Assembly: GCA_018340805.1 (NCBI GenBank)
Contig: JACMZG010001911.1
Location: 54,017,571 to 54,081,570 of the forward strand
DNA: 64,000 bases
Origin: Microvelia longipes
Taxonomy: Eukaryota; Arthropoda; Insecta; Hemiptera; Veliidae
Reading direction: 5' to 3'
The notes under the pieces were generated by a model that saw only the letters and a program-made list of their open reading frames with translations, searched no databases and was not told the origin of the DNA. Position 1 is the stretch's first letter. Each line of letters opens with the position of its first letter. Below, piece after piece: positions 1-13,626 of this stretch. The translations under genes and the position numbers were made by a program.

Positions 1-1555
1 AATTTTTATCTCGAATGACATAAAAAACAAAAAACTTTCTTGCTTTTATATATTTTTTATTCTAATTTACTTCTTTTATAAAAAATCAAAGGTTAAAAAA
101 ATGAAAGGTATTTAAATCATTTTTCAATTAAAGGAAAACATGTTTCCTCTGGAATTAGCCAAAATGAAATATAGTAATGTATTTTGTGATAAAAGCACGA
201 GAAAGTTTGTTTTTTACATTTATATTCTAAAACAGAAGAAACAGAAACAAAGTATTATTAAACATTTCAAAAATAATACAAATAAAAAATTATCAAAAAT
301 CTTTGATAAATATTAGTAAATTGTCGTTTATATCAAATAGTTGTTGATAGCATAGACTTAACAAATCTATAATTGGTAAGGTAATAAAGTTTTAGGGGTA
401 AAATTTTATAATGCTCTAAATAGTTACAGTCAAATAGTTCTCAGTTTAATTATTCATCCTAAGCTTCAACCAATTTCCTCTGAACTTGCAAACCACTGAT
501 TATAGAAAATTATAGAAAACCACAAGCTGCTCAGCAACTTAGTTAATAAACAATGTTCCTGACGTCTTACTGGACTCAGAATACATCAAAATAATATCTG
601 AATATGAAGTTAAAATAATTTTTTAAATAAGTAAATAAATAAATAAATTTTAAATAAGTAATTATTTAAAAAATTACTTAAAATGTTTGCAATTACTTTG
701 AAATGCAAAATGACCACCACCTTTATACGCCACATTGGGTTTTTCTCAAATGGAGTTAGTTTTTCTACTCATAGGACTAAAGTTTGGTACCAAGTTTTAT
801 CAAATTCAGTTAGCCTGTGTTGCTTGAACCATGCTCACAATAAAACACTTTTTATTCCTTTATTTTTTATCTTTAAGGATAGAACAAGGATATTTAATGT
901 ATTTTTTTCGATTAGGAAGTAAAATACAGCTGTTCACTTTTGCTTACACCCTATAAACACGAGAAGTACAGGATGATACCCATTAGACAAAATAAAGATC
1001 TCTTAACAATTTTTCTGAATAATTTTTACAGACCACTGAAGTTCTCTTACTTTCTTTATCTCAAAACATAAATGCACACAAATGAAGCTAAGATGATTCT
1101 TAGAGAATTCTCAAAGAGAAAGATTTTATCCGAATAAAAATCAATTTTATATCTTTTTTCACTTGAAGTAATCTTAATTTTACAGCTTAACTTAGGTTTC
1201 CGATTCTGGAAGAATTTTAAACCCAAGACCTCTCTAATACCTCTGAGATCTACCAACTAAGCAGCTAATATTGTATAACACAGTATCCAATATAACCTTA
1301 TTAAGACACAAACTTATTAGGAAAACAAAACTTAAAGAGGTGAGAGCTAAGTCAGTATAACATTTTTAAAAGATAAGAATAACGCTTTTTTTAATAGCTT
1401 AGTTAGTATACCATTTGAGAAACAATTGTAGATCTAGGGTTCAGATCCCTGATTAATATATTTTTATTTAAGTAAGGCCAAATAACCCAGGAAGAAAGGC
1501 ATTTTTTTTCTTAAAAATGAAAATCTATATGATAAAATTTTATATAAAACATAAT
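1..1555. other. Non-coding AT-rich sequence beyond the TRIP12 3' end
   Basis: No ORF with coding character on either strand; short open stretches (e.g. 683-922, 1056-1256) have no recognisable similarity or splice context. It may include TRIP12 3' UTR sequence below 2213, but that cannot be delimited. Confidence 0.5.
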
Positions 1556-1559
1556 ATAA

Positions 1560-1765
1560 GAATAAATTATTTGATACACTTATCCTCAATACTTCTAACT
1601 CGCTTCCCTCGTCCGCAGACAATAAATACATTTTTTTTATTTCCAGTGGTCACCCATGCAGGCACTGACCATGCTCGATGCTGATTAACTTTTATGATCC
1701 AACAAAAACTGTAGATAGATATACTTCCCCTATTGGAACGAAACTTAGTATACGTGTTTATTACG
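1560..1765 (-). mobile_element. 5S-rRNA-derived SINE-like copy 1
   Basis: On the minus strand a block reads AAGTTAATCAGCATCGAGC, then ATGGTCAGTGCCTGCATGGG and TGACC, matching the internal promoter region of 5S rRNA (A box, intermediate element and C box). A tail follows with GAGGGAAGCGAG and GAGGATAAGTGTATCAAAT, which recurs in the other copies. The shared non-5S tail argues for a mobile SINE rather than a lone 5S pseudogene. Confidence 0.6.
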
Positions 1766-2212
1766 TAAAGGTATACACTTGTACAAAGTTTCAACTCAAT
1801 TGGATTATTTTCAGATTTATTAAAATTTTTGAAACTTACAAGTTAGTTGATAAAAATTGAACTAATGCTGATATATTATTACATGCGAGCCAAATTTCAA
1901 ACGGATCAACAAATTTTTCTATGTTTTAGGAATTTTCAAAATTTTAGCTGGTTCTTTATTTCCGTTAATGATGTCATAAAAAAGCTATTTTCCAGATAGC
2001 ACAACTAGACCTAATGATTATTTTTTGTACCAAGTTTCAACTCTCTAGCATAAATACAATTGGAAGTTGGATGTCATCTGAACAATTCAGATTTGAGTTG
2101 ATCTTTTTTGTAAACACAATACTTTTCTCATATACCTACAGCATAAATGAGAAAAGTGAAGTAAAAAGTTACACAAATTACCTGGTATGGTGTATATAAA
2201 GGCATAGGGTGA

Positions 2213-5200
2213 CTATGAAAGATGAAATGATCTCTGGCCCTCTCTAGCAGCTATACTAAGCTTACTCCTCATCAACTCAACAGATGAATAATCGGGTAAT
2301 TTTAAATAGTTAACGCATGTCATTACTGAAGGCAAGAAATCATCTGCTCGAAGGTTACCGTCCACTGTCTTACGTACTATCGTTATTGGAGGAGACAACG
2401 CTTTGAAACCTGGAAAAGAGAAAACATAGTAATATAGTTACGTCTTTTCATGTAGAAAAAGATGAAATTTACTAGATACTAATTATGTATATTTTCCATA
2501 ATAGACTTCTTACAACAGACATATCTTCATTACAATATTTAATAAAGTAAATTGACTTAGCAGTGTAAATATATAACAAATATTCTATTTAAGATTTAGT
2601 GAGTAAAGATGCACTATGAAGAATATAGTGTTCAATAATTAAAACAGAGAATAGTACTTAAAATAACACAAGGAACAATACGTGAAGGTGTCTACAATCT
2701 ATTTATGCCATTTTAAATGCATAGAACAAAAGATTAGTGGTAATTTTTGTGTTTCAAAAATGTTTTTTGGAGTTGAACAAAAAGTAAGGTAAAAAAATAT
2801 ATATTTTTTATCACTGAAATTCATACGTCACTCTATAAAATTTTAGATGTAAAATAACAACATTTTTTAACAAAGCAACCCATTAATTACGAAATTAAAC
2901 AAAAACTGTAGGTATATTGCAAATTGTTATTACTTATTTTGTTTAGCTCAAGGATCTTGAATAAAGGGTATGAGGCAGTAAGGAACATTTCTCACTCCAT
3001 GGAATTTGTACGAGATAGAGAAATAGGAGCAAACTTACCTCCCCCACGGTTATAATGAAAAAAGGTGCCTAACGCAGGTTATGTAGCAAGGTTGTCGAGT
3101 TTGCTTCTCAACTTCCTTCTGTGCTTCACGGGGTTGTTACATTTGTGGTGCTTGCTAAGTCATTTGTGCTTATTTAATTTTAAATTTTGGACTATACTTA
3201 GCCACTTCAGTGAGTGATAATTTAAGCGTGCTTATAACCTTCTCAAGCAATAAACAATGGGAAACCATTGAGAAGTAAGTTTGCCTCTAAAATTGAAGAC
3301 CTGCGCTATTATGAGAACTATAAGCATGCGCAGTTTGTACCAAGCATGAGCAGTTGGTTTTTGACGTGTGTTTCGTGTTGAATTCTCTCAATTTTTTGGT
3401 TTTCGATGGGGTCACTTTTTTGTATGGCAAATCAACTTAGTGCGTCATCCCCTTTATTCAATTCCTTGGTTTAGCTACAAATTTAGATAACCAAGGAAGG
3501 TTATTTCAATTTTTACACTTTTTCTGTTCGTGCACACATCTAATCTAGTTTACTCTACTTTACCCTAGATTACACCACAGTGAAAACCTTGATTGCAAAG
3601 AATAGTAGTGCAGATCAGAGTCGTGTACTTCAGCTCATGTGCTGAACAAACCTACAGATTACCTAAAATTTGAGTAGAAAGGCAAGTCTTACCTCCAACA
3701 GGCAATCTAGGCGATCCAGTAACAAACTGGACAAAATCTCTTTGCTGTTGAGTATCATACGTCGATAACACTTCAAACAGAAATTTAATGGCTCTACTAT
3801 CAGGTGTATATCCGTGATCAGTTCTACAAGACTCGACGAAGGCAGACATGTCCCAGTATGTGGAGGAACCACAGAAGATTGAGTCTAACTCATCAGGGTA
3901 GAAGAGACTGAGATGTGATATCGGGAATACCGCTTGGACACCCTCTCGAACACACTCCATCTGTCTGCTAACTCCTTCAACTAGGTACCAGTGCACTACA
4001 AGCTACACACAACCAAAAGAATTAAACAATGAAATAAAATCCATACACAGAAAATATAGACATGGTTTAGATCAGTGATTCTCAACCCTTTACCTACTCA
4101 AAATAGGTCGCAACAAATTATTTTAAAATTAAAATCATTCATAAAATAAGAAATCAGGTCCAGGGTACCTCAGAACTTTTCCTCACTACATTGGGTTTGC
4201 TATACTTATCCTCCCTATTTTAGACTCGCTTTGCTCATCCTCAATTTGTATTTATAGCTCAAATAAAATTTGCCAAATTTTATACGACAGCACGTCAACG
4301 GAAATCCTTTGCTTGTACTAAGATAGTAAATATATTCATTTTATTAACACGGGGTCACCTATCCAGGCACTGACCTTGCTTGATGCTACTTAACTTTTAT
4401 GATCTAATAAAACAGTGGATATACTTGTCGTATTCCAAATTAAGTAAACTAATTTATTAAGTAAAGAAATACACTTGCATTAAGTTTCAAATTAATTGGA
4501 TTAGATTTTTAATTTTTTTTTTAATTTTTTAAAAACCGTAAACAAGTTATTCAATAAAAGTTGGACTAATGTTGAAATGAGATTAAACTTAGCACGTATG
4601 TTGGTTTTTTGGACTTAGTTTCTACATAAATGCCAAATTAAATCAATCGGAACATTTTTTCCGTGTTTTATAAATTTTCAAAAGTTTTGCCGAGTCATTA
4701 TTTCTAGCATAAGCACACAGCAAGATACAATGATAACAGAAACTAAGTTAGATGTCATCTGAATAATTCAGGTTTCCAGTTACTAGTAAGGGAGTAATAA
4801 GAAAAGTTATAGTACCCAGTTACAACTCTTTAGCATAAACACACTGGGAGCTACGATAATAACACACACACACATACAGACAGACAACTTTGTGAAAACC
4901 ACTCAGGAGGTCTTAAAAACATCTGACACAAATAATTCAGATGAAATCCCAGTTTCAGATATTTTTGAAAAGACAAAAATTTGTCTACATACCTACGGTA
5001 TAATCGAGGGAAAGTAAAAATGAAATTTGGATTTTCTCTTCTCTATTTACATTAAAGTTTCTTTTTAGAAATGCATACTAATTAGGTCACAGGGTTATAA
5101 CACTCAAATATTTAGGTAGGTGATAACACTCAATAATTTAGGTCACACTCAAATAATTTAGGTCACAGGGTTATAACACTCAAATAATTTACAGGTAACA

Positions 5201-8200
5201 CTCAATAATTTAGGTCACACACCTCAAATAATTTAGGTCACAGGGTTATAACACTCAAATAATTTAGGTCACCAGGTGATAACACTCAAATAATTTAGGT
5301 CACAGGGTTATAACACTCAAATAATTTAGGTCACAGAACTAATATCACAGGGTATAAATGATTGGGTTACAGAATGATGAACTTAAATGGGACTTGAACT
5401 ATTAGAGGGAGGATACAAAATCTCTTATCATTGCCTGGGTACCATAACAGTACACTGGTGACATCATTTTTTTTATTTTTCATAATAATTACAATTTTAC
5501 TACATATTATATTATTTTTCAACTATTTTGTCTCAAATTAAGTAAAACTTCATTTTATTTAATTTCACATTAAAGTTGAAACATTTCTTCTTTACAGTAA
5601 CCCCTCAACCAGGATAAACTTTATCTATTCTAGACTAGACAAAAGGACAGTAGTATTTACCTTGCAGTAGTCTTCTAGATTATGAATATTAACAGCAATA
5701 TCTTTCCCACCTTTCCTCATTTCTATGTTAGGGTAACCAGGCAAAGTAAAGTCCAGACCTAGGTTCTCTATTGGACAGTTATCTAGTGTTAAATCTTGAA
5801 TCTAAAACATTAAAATACAATATTAAACAATACAATTAAAAACCCATATGAGATCTTGGCAGAGGGGAGGGGTGTACAAATGCAAAATTTACATTTATAA
5901 CATCACTCATGTTTTCTATTACTAATAATTTGTTCTTTGTAGGACTGGAAAGTTTATAGAACTCCATCTCAGGTTTGATTGAGAGGGCTTTAGTTCATTA
6001 AAAACTAAATCAGGGGAAAAATGGCTTATTTTTCCCCTTAGTTACATAAATAACTATTTTTATTAAAACTGATATTTAGTATTAGGTTAAAGAGTTCTGA
6101 ACAACTAAAACTATATTTATATGATTCTTGAGTGGGACAGGGAATTTAATTTCATATTCGGCAGCTTGATTTTAGTAATGTCCTTTAATACTACTCTTAG
6201 TGTTAGTGATAGTACTTAAGGAGAGGTGATAGACCACCCAGCAAGTAGACCTCGTTGTTGGGCCCTTTTTGTTAACTCCCTTAGATATAAGATAGTATCC
6301 CACCCTATGAATCCTAGTGCAGACATTTTGCATCATATCCACAGAAGAGCCGTCACTTTTACTAAGTTTCTATAGCTTTTACTAGAAACAACACATGTGC
6401 CGCCCCACTGCCAGACCAAGCTTTCCTACTCTCAAAATCGTAAAACAGGAACAAATAATGTTTAATATAAACTACTATTGAGAATGGATTTCGGCACCGG
6501 AGATTCGAAGATTTCACCAACTTAGGCTTTACTTTGAGCATAGTAGATGTGACCCACCCGAGGTTGTTCCTGCAGGGTGAATACCCTAAAGGGCCGAAAG
6601 GCCCTAAATAATTATTATTATTGAGAATCCTAAATTTTGCCGAAACCCATGTTCATTTAGGGTTATTATTTAGGTTCTATTCTGAGGTTAATTAACATAA
6701 AATAACTTATTTACAGGTGAAACACAGTAAGGCCTAATCTTACAAATAAAAGGTAAATAAATCAGCAAGTTTAAAGAAATGTAAATTATTAAATTTTTAT
6801 CAGCAATAAAATAGTATTAAAAGAAATGTAAATAGTAATGGTGACTTACCATATTATGTTTAATATGTTGAGGTTCATTAGACGCTTGTACTTGATTATA
6901 TTTATTTACAATTTGGTATAGTTTGACAAGTGTTGAGTGCACACTTGGATTTACATAAGCTAAGTCTGAGAGGTTGAGTGACGATTCTTCTCCTAGCAAC
7001 CACCTGTAGAATGTACGACTCAGTGGAAGATCCAACTAAACAAAACAATTTAATACGAATTAGCAACAACCAAATATGACTTAAATAATGAAAGAAAATA
7101 AGTCTCTCCGCAAATCAGAACTTTATTGGCAAAGCGCTTTCAACCTAATTAGAGGCCATCATCAGTGCAAAACCGTTGAGATGTTAAAGAAGTGAGTCTA
7201 TATTTTTTAACTAGGTATTAGGGTCAGACATACCTAGTAAGAAAACATAGACTCACTTCTCTTCTTCTTTATCATCTCGACGGTTTTGCACTGATGATGG
7301 CCTCTAGTTAGGTTGAAAACTCTTTGCCAATAAAGTTTTGTTTTGTGGAGAGTATTCTTTTTCTTTCATTTATTTTGATAGACTCCATTCGTGCTCATTC
7401 TACTGGTACAAATATGACTTGTTTTTGGAAATAAATAAATAAAGAAAGGAACAGTAAAATGACAACTCACCATTCTAGAGTCCATGACAGCTTTAGCCAT
7501 AAATTTGCCTATGAATCTAAATTTATTTCTTAATTTAATAAGCTGAGCTACCCTAGCAGTCCTGGGTATTGGCTGAGGGTAAAGACCTACAGGAGAGTGA
7601 ACGTGTTGCGAGTCAGATGGCGTGTCAAGGGCATGCCACAACTCTAAATCCTTACGCTGCAGTTCCTTTGACACTAGTGCGTAGAATTCAAGTGTTGGTC
7701 CTAAACCAGTACCAACCTAGAAAACAAATGATACAACATTAGAAATCCCAATGGAAATTTTTGGAAAAGAAAAGAAGATGGAAAAGAAAGAAGGTCCAGG
7801 GATTTATTGTTTCAGACAAGAAAAGGAAATGATTTTGTAATAATAACTTAGAAAAGTGGGAAGGATGTTATATAAAGGAGGTTTAGTTTCAGAGCAGCTG
7901 CTAGAGACCACCACCGAATTCACCCCTAATTCTGCCTAATGCTTTCGTATACATTTCGACGTTCTATACCAATAAATTTATTTGATGTGAAGGTCCACAA
8001 GTCAAGCGAATTTCCTTACAAATTCTTGTTTCCTCGCGCAATTATTCATTTTGGTTAGTTTTTTGGATTATGTTTAACCGTTTATGTTGTTTTTGTACAA
8101 AGCCCCTTATAAAATGTTTAGATTTTTAAAGAAAACAGGTACTATCTTTTTAAATTTAGCACATTTTTTGCACTCACACAAATCACAGTTTACTGCTCAT

Positions 8201-10080
8201 AAAAAGCATATAGAATAGAGATATCTGCAGTTAAACTAATATAAAAATCTAAGAAATAGTTATTTATACACCAAGGGAGTAAAGAATGCTATTATTTCCC
8301 TGAGCAGTTAATTGGTTCCTAAGGCGTAAGCCGAGGGAATCAAAGTATTTAACTCCTGAGGTGAAGCCGTGGTAGGTAATGACGGGGGAAAATATCATAT
8401 TACTCCCAAGGTACACACAAGATTTTATCTCCAGACGTTGACGTAATTTAATTATTGTTCTATTCTTTTTATAGGTTTTGTTGTATTTTATTCCAATTTT
8501 TTGCCAATTTTATTTTAGTACAATACGGTTTAAACAGGGCAAACACAATTTACATTTAAAAATATATTATAGCCCTTTTAAGAGAAAAGCTTTATTTTAA
8601 ATTTCATTTAAAATAAATCTCGATACTTATCAAGGCCCCAGAAGTGTAATAGTTGGCATGTGAACCTGCCCCCAGACAGTACAAATTCGATCCTAGTTAG
8701 GGTGTAAGATTTTCATGTGAGGGATGAAAATACTTACAAGTAGAGTCCTTCGAAAGAGACGTAAAGCTAGTAGTAACGAACCCAATGTGACCAACTCGCT
8801 AGGTGATCTATCACCTCTCCCTAATTACTATTACCATCACTAATATAATTATAAATTAATTTTAATTCTTTAAGATTAATTTATTATTCGCATTTCTTCT
8901 ACCACATCTCTTATGGCACTATAATATGGGGAGGAGCTCCTACTGTCGTAGAATATTTGTTTTGCAAAAAAGAGCCATTAGAATTTTATTTAGGTTACCT
9001 CCGAAAAAGTCTTGTAAAGAGTACGTTAAAAAGAATAATTTATTTACTCTTTACTCGCTGTACTGTTATCAGTTGCTCCTATTTGTTCACAGCATTAAGT
9101 CTAGTTTGGCCACAGTAGAGAATGTTCATTCTCACAGTACAAGACAAACTAGTCTATACGTTGTACAAAGATATAACCTTACGAAAACATTTAAGTAAGA
9201 TGTTTAGAAAGTAAAGAATTTAGCAAATACTTGTAAGAAATCCTCTCTACAGTCTCTCAGAATTTTATAATATTAGTTTTAATAATTAACTGTAATGGAT
9301 TTATTTTAGAGTTAACTTAATCAGACTGTGGATATTATCATCTATTTGTTTACTTAAATTACTTAATTATGTGTATATTACGGCAATTAACTTAAAATAC
9401 ATCTGTATATATGTTAAATAAAATAAATAAATTTCATAACACCCTCACCCCTATAATTGTTTATTATTGTTTAATTTATCCATAGAGATATATTACTAGA
9501 GAGGCCCTATTGGTTGAATTTTGAAACATCGAAAAAGTAACCTGACCACATTCGATTATCATTTTCATCAAATAAACAGAACAAAAAAACAATAAATTAT
9601 ATAGTAGAATGTTTAAAATACAAATAACAACACAAACAATCTGCTGGAAGCCGAAAACAATAGATTGATTATAACCTTAACTCCCTCTTGGAGGAGGTTT
9701 CAATGAGGTTACACAGAGCCCCACTAAAAACGTTTCAGGCCTCTCAATATATTAAGATAGGCTAAGCCCCCCCCCCCCCTAGTATATATCTCTATGATTT
9801 GAGCAATGAAATCAGTTAGATTACCTCGTTCTCATACTGTACTTCCAGGAGAGCTTTACTCTGAGCCATATCACTGATGAGAGTCTCAGCTTGTTTGAGT
9901 ATATCCTCCCTGGCCACAGTTCGTTTTCTCCTATCTAGACGGGGTGTAACTCTTTCCTGACTATCACCAGATGAGCCTAACTCAGGAGATGAATCCAGCA
10001 GCCGTTGTAAAGCACGGTCACGATCAAATGCAGTCGCGTATAGTAACAACTGTCGTGTTTCAAATGGCAACAAGAATGGA
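2213..10080 (-). CDS. TRIP12: TRIP12 exons 30-35: C-terminal HECT catalytic domain
   Basis: Residues about 1507-1951. Exon 30 has the [20 protein letters not shown] segment. Exon 31 opens the HECT N-lobe ([20 protein letters not shown]). Exons 32-34 hold the E2-binding lobe, ending [12 protein letters not shown]. Exon 35 is the C-lobe with the active-site motif [11 protein letters not shown], where Cys1918 (complement of 2317-2315) forms the thioester, and the protein ends [10 protein letters not shown]. The cysteine is 33 residues from the C-terminus, the same spacing as the known catalytic cysteine of human TRIP12. Nothing suggests inactivation. The stop TAG is at 2215-2213. A 3' UTR must run below 2213, but its end cannot be fixed because poly-A-like hexamers are common in this AT-rich DNA. 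Confidence 0.97.
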
Positions 10081-10428
10081 CTGTAACAATAATCATTATA
10101 AGTTACAAGCACTTATAATTAGTCAGGAAATTTCATAAACATGCCACCTACTTCATCAGCAAATTTTCAACAGGTTATTCGCTGAAACAATGCTGGCAGA
10201 ATATTAAAGTAAATAAATTATAATTTCTGTAAAACACATAATTTAATTTAAGCAATAAAATATTTCAGTGAACTAAGTAAATTATTAACAAGATTTAAAA
10301 ATAAAATTTTAAACAAAAAGAAACATTTTAAAATTAAAATATATCTGATATTTGATATGATTTTAAATCAACGTATACAGATTTTCAAGTTATAAATTAA
10401 TGTTCATCGACATCATGAATCAATCAAT

Positions 10429-10459
<31 letters not shown>

Positions 10460-13400
10460 TATATCATTGCTTGTGTGTGACTTTTTTTTTTTGCTTGTGT
10501 GTGACATTAATAATGCCGCAGCCACCGTATTCCCCAGATCTGTTGGCCCCCTGTGACTATTTCTTGTTCCCTAAACTGAAGAGGCCCATGAAAGGGCGAC
10601 GTTAGGCTATGCTTGACAAGATCAAAACGGCATCGAAGGAGCTTAACAAGATGAAAAAAATGTTTATTGAAGTGCTTTGAAGATTGGAAAACGGTTGGCA
10701 CAAGTGTATAATATCTGATTAGGATTATTTCGAAGGGGACAAAATAGGTATTCATGAATAAATAAATAATGTTTTAAAAAACACAAAATTGGGGCGATAC
10801 TTTTTGAACACATTTCGTATGAACTTGAAAGCAACATGGAAGCCCTTTTTAATCCAACATAAATAAAAGCAACTAAATACACTTACCAAGCAGTCGCAAC
10901 TTGCTGGAGCCAAGAAGGTAGATTCCCTGTCATTATCACAAGAGGATCCTGCAGCTGTCTACCAGCTTTAGCTGCTATCTTACTATTTATAAACTCCTAT
11001 AAAAGCACAAAGTCAAAAAATCAATATTTTTTGAACAAAATTATACTTTCAGATAGGTCAAACAAGTTCTCATTACAAATAATGGGTACGGGATATTTTG
11101 TACATTTTCTTCACCATTTTGGATTTGCTACGCTTATTCTGACCACTTCAGACTTACTTCACTCAAACTTAGAATGAGTAAATCATTTTTACATGACATT
11201 TTGTACAATAGATAAAAGGTGATAAGATAAGTATGCAGTGATAAGAAGTATATTGACCATATGCTTAAGCATATGGTTGATATAATTCTTATCGCTAACA
11301 CACAGCAGAATTAATTCTGCTGTGTGTTTTGCTCGAGTGTTAGGATTCCCGACTTAACTATAGAATCTTAGCAACTATCTTGCTGCACAGCAGCTTTATT
11401 TTGGCTGTTGTTTCTGTCTGGTTGTTGTCCCTTGTTCATTTGTCGTTGTTTTAATATTTGTTTTGTACATTACAAAATGTCATGTACATATTACATGACA
11501 TTTTGTTATGTATTTAATGAATTTGATAGAAGTGGTTCCACTTCCACCCTGTCCCTCACTTTTATAACCCCAATAACCTCATAAGCATAATTTTCTGGTA
11601 AAAATTTGCTAAAAAACATTACAGAGATATAAAGATATTGATAAGTGTATACCTGCTGAGGTAGAATAGGTAGAGGGGGATGTGTAGCGGTCGAAGGAGG
11701 GTAAAGAGTTGTCCAATGTGTTGATATGGTGTGGAGTCCATTGAGAAGACAGAGTACAGGTAATGAAGCATCACTAACCGTTACCTTCTCGTTCAGGTCT
11801 CTAAGAAGATACCTGTCCATGGCACATGTTAGCTTTGGCACTATACCATCTAAACAAAGAGTACAAATGTAAAAATAGAAAAATGTTCGATAGTAGAGAT
11901 GGGAGACAGATAGAGGTAATACCTCAAAACAAATAATTCAGAGCCCTCATAAATATCTATAACATCAGTTAAAGTAAAGACAAAGATGACTCTAGCCAAT
12001 AAGTTATAGAAAAAGATCAATACTATTGTTGTAAATAATTCTTCAATCTACAGAAGCACTGTCACAATCTATATAGAATTTGATTTAACAGCACAACTGT
12101 TCCAGACATGTGATCAACCACTTATTAACATGCAAAACCATCACCTACTGTTTTACAACTTGAACCTCTCACTAAGGTCATATTATAATTTTCCTCTCAC
12201 GTAACTAAGTCACCCCAGAAATTGTGCATACATTTAAACATCTAGGAAGCGCACCCTCCATATATGGCGGCATATATGAATAGTTCACAGAGTGCTTAGT
12301 TTATCTAGTCTTATTTACTCCTCTGATTACATTAGTCTCACTTGGCCAACCCCTGTTTCAATCAGTCTCACTAATCTTATCAGATCATCTAGCATCATCA
12401 GACTCATTAGCTAGAATCACCACTCTGGGTAGTCCTGTGTAACTCAACAGAAAACTGTAGCAACCCCCACTCTAGTGTCTACCAACTCATTCTTTAGCCC
12501 TAACCTGAAAGTCAAAGTTCCACAGTGCTACCAGTCTGTCATCAAGAACCAAGCAAAACAGAAACCAACACCGCATTTGCATATTAGCAGCCAAGGAAAC
12601 CACGTAAAACCCTTGCTGGGTTGAATTCAAGACCTCCTGAGTGGATAGTACAAGGACCTCATATTGAGGTCCTACCCCAGATGGATTTAAACCCTTGACC
12701 TCTAGGTTGAAAGGTGAGTGCTCTACCACTGAGCTACTGGATTCAGTTTCACCTATTGTTGATCACAGTTATGTGTCCAGACCAAATTTAAACACACCAA
12801 AGAATCCAAAGGACTAACAGTCAATGTGTAAATGCAATGATTTTAACTTACCATTCCAAAGTTCATCCATTTTCTTCTTACCAGCCTGCTTAGAGCCAGA
12901 TCCTTTGCCTTTCCTGGGAGCTGTGAAGGTAGCATTTACTTTAGGAGCATTATCTACATCAGCTACTGGCCTATATCAACAAATAAAAAATGCTTAGGTT
13001 TGAAATACGATAAGTCATTTCACAAAATAAATCATAGCAACAGTAATCTTAAAATAAGTTCTTAAGATCATTAATAAATAGGAAAAATAATAATGAAGAC
13101 AGATTATTAATAATTTTATAACAAATTTATACAAGATACATATATATGTCATATTATGTAAATATTAAGACAAACTATGTGTCATGGCGGAATCCAACAC
13201 CCCAATTCTATTTGCACACCATCATGTATTAATATTGATTTTTTATAATTATTGGTACATTCTTGTTGTTGGTGCAGATTCTGGATCTGATTCCCATTTC
13301 TTTTCTAAAAGCTTCAATCTTTGAATAGAATTGTAGGTTTCGTCAATGCATCAGCCACCAAGTTTTCTCCTTCTTGGTAAATGAAGATTACATTTTTATC

Positions 13401-13500
13401 ATAGTAAACCTTTGCGCAGTGGAAGCATGCTGGGCCCATAACCTCTTATTTTCTAGTATTAGAACACTTCGGTGAACTAGTTAAACGATATATTATTAAT

Positions 13501-13555
<55 letters not shown>

Positions 13556-13561
13556 TAAATG

Positions 13562-13626
<65 letters not shown>

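Noticed and set aside
1660..1720. Functional 5S rRNA gene
   Set aside because: Only the internal promoter block is preserved, the 5' third is unlike 5S rRNA, and the same non-5S tail follows in other copies.
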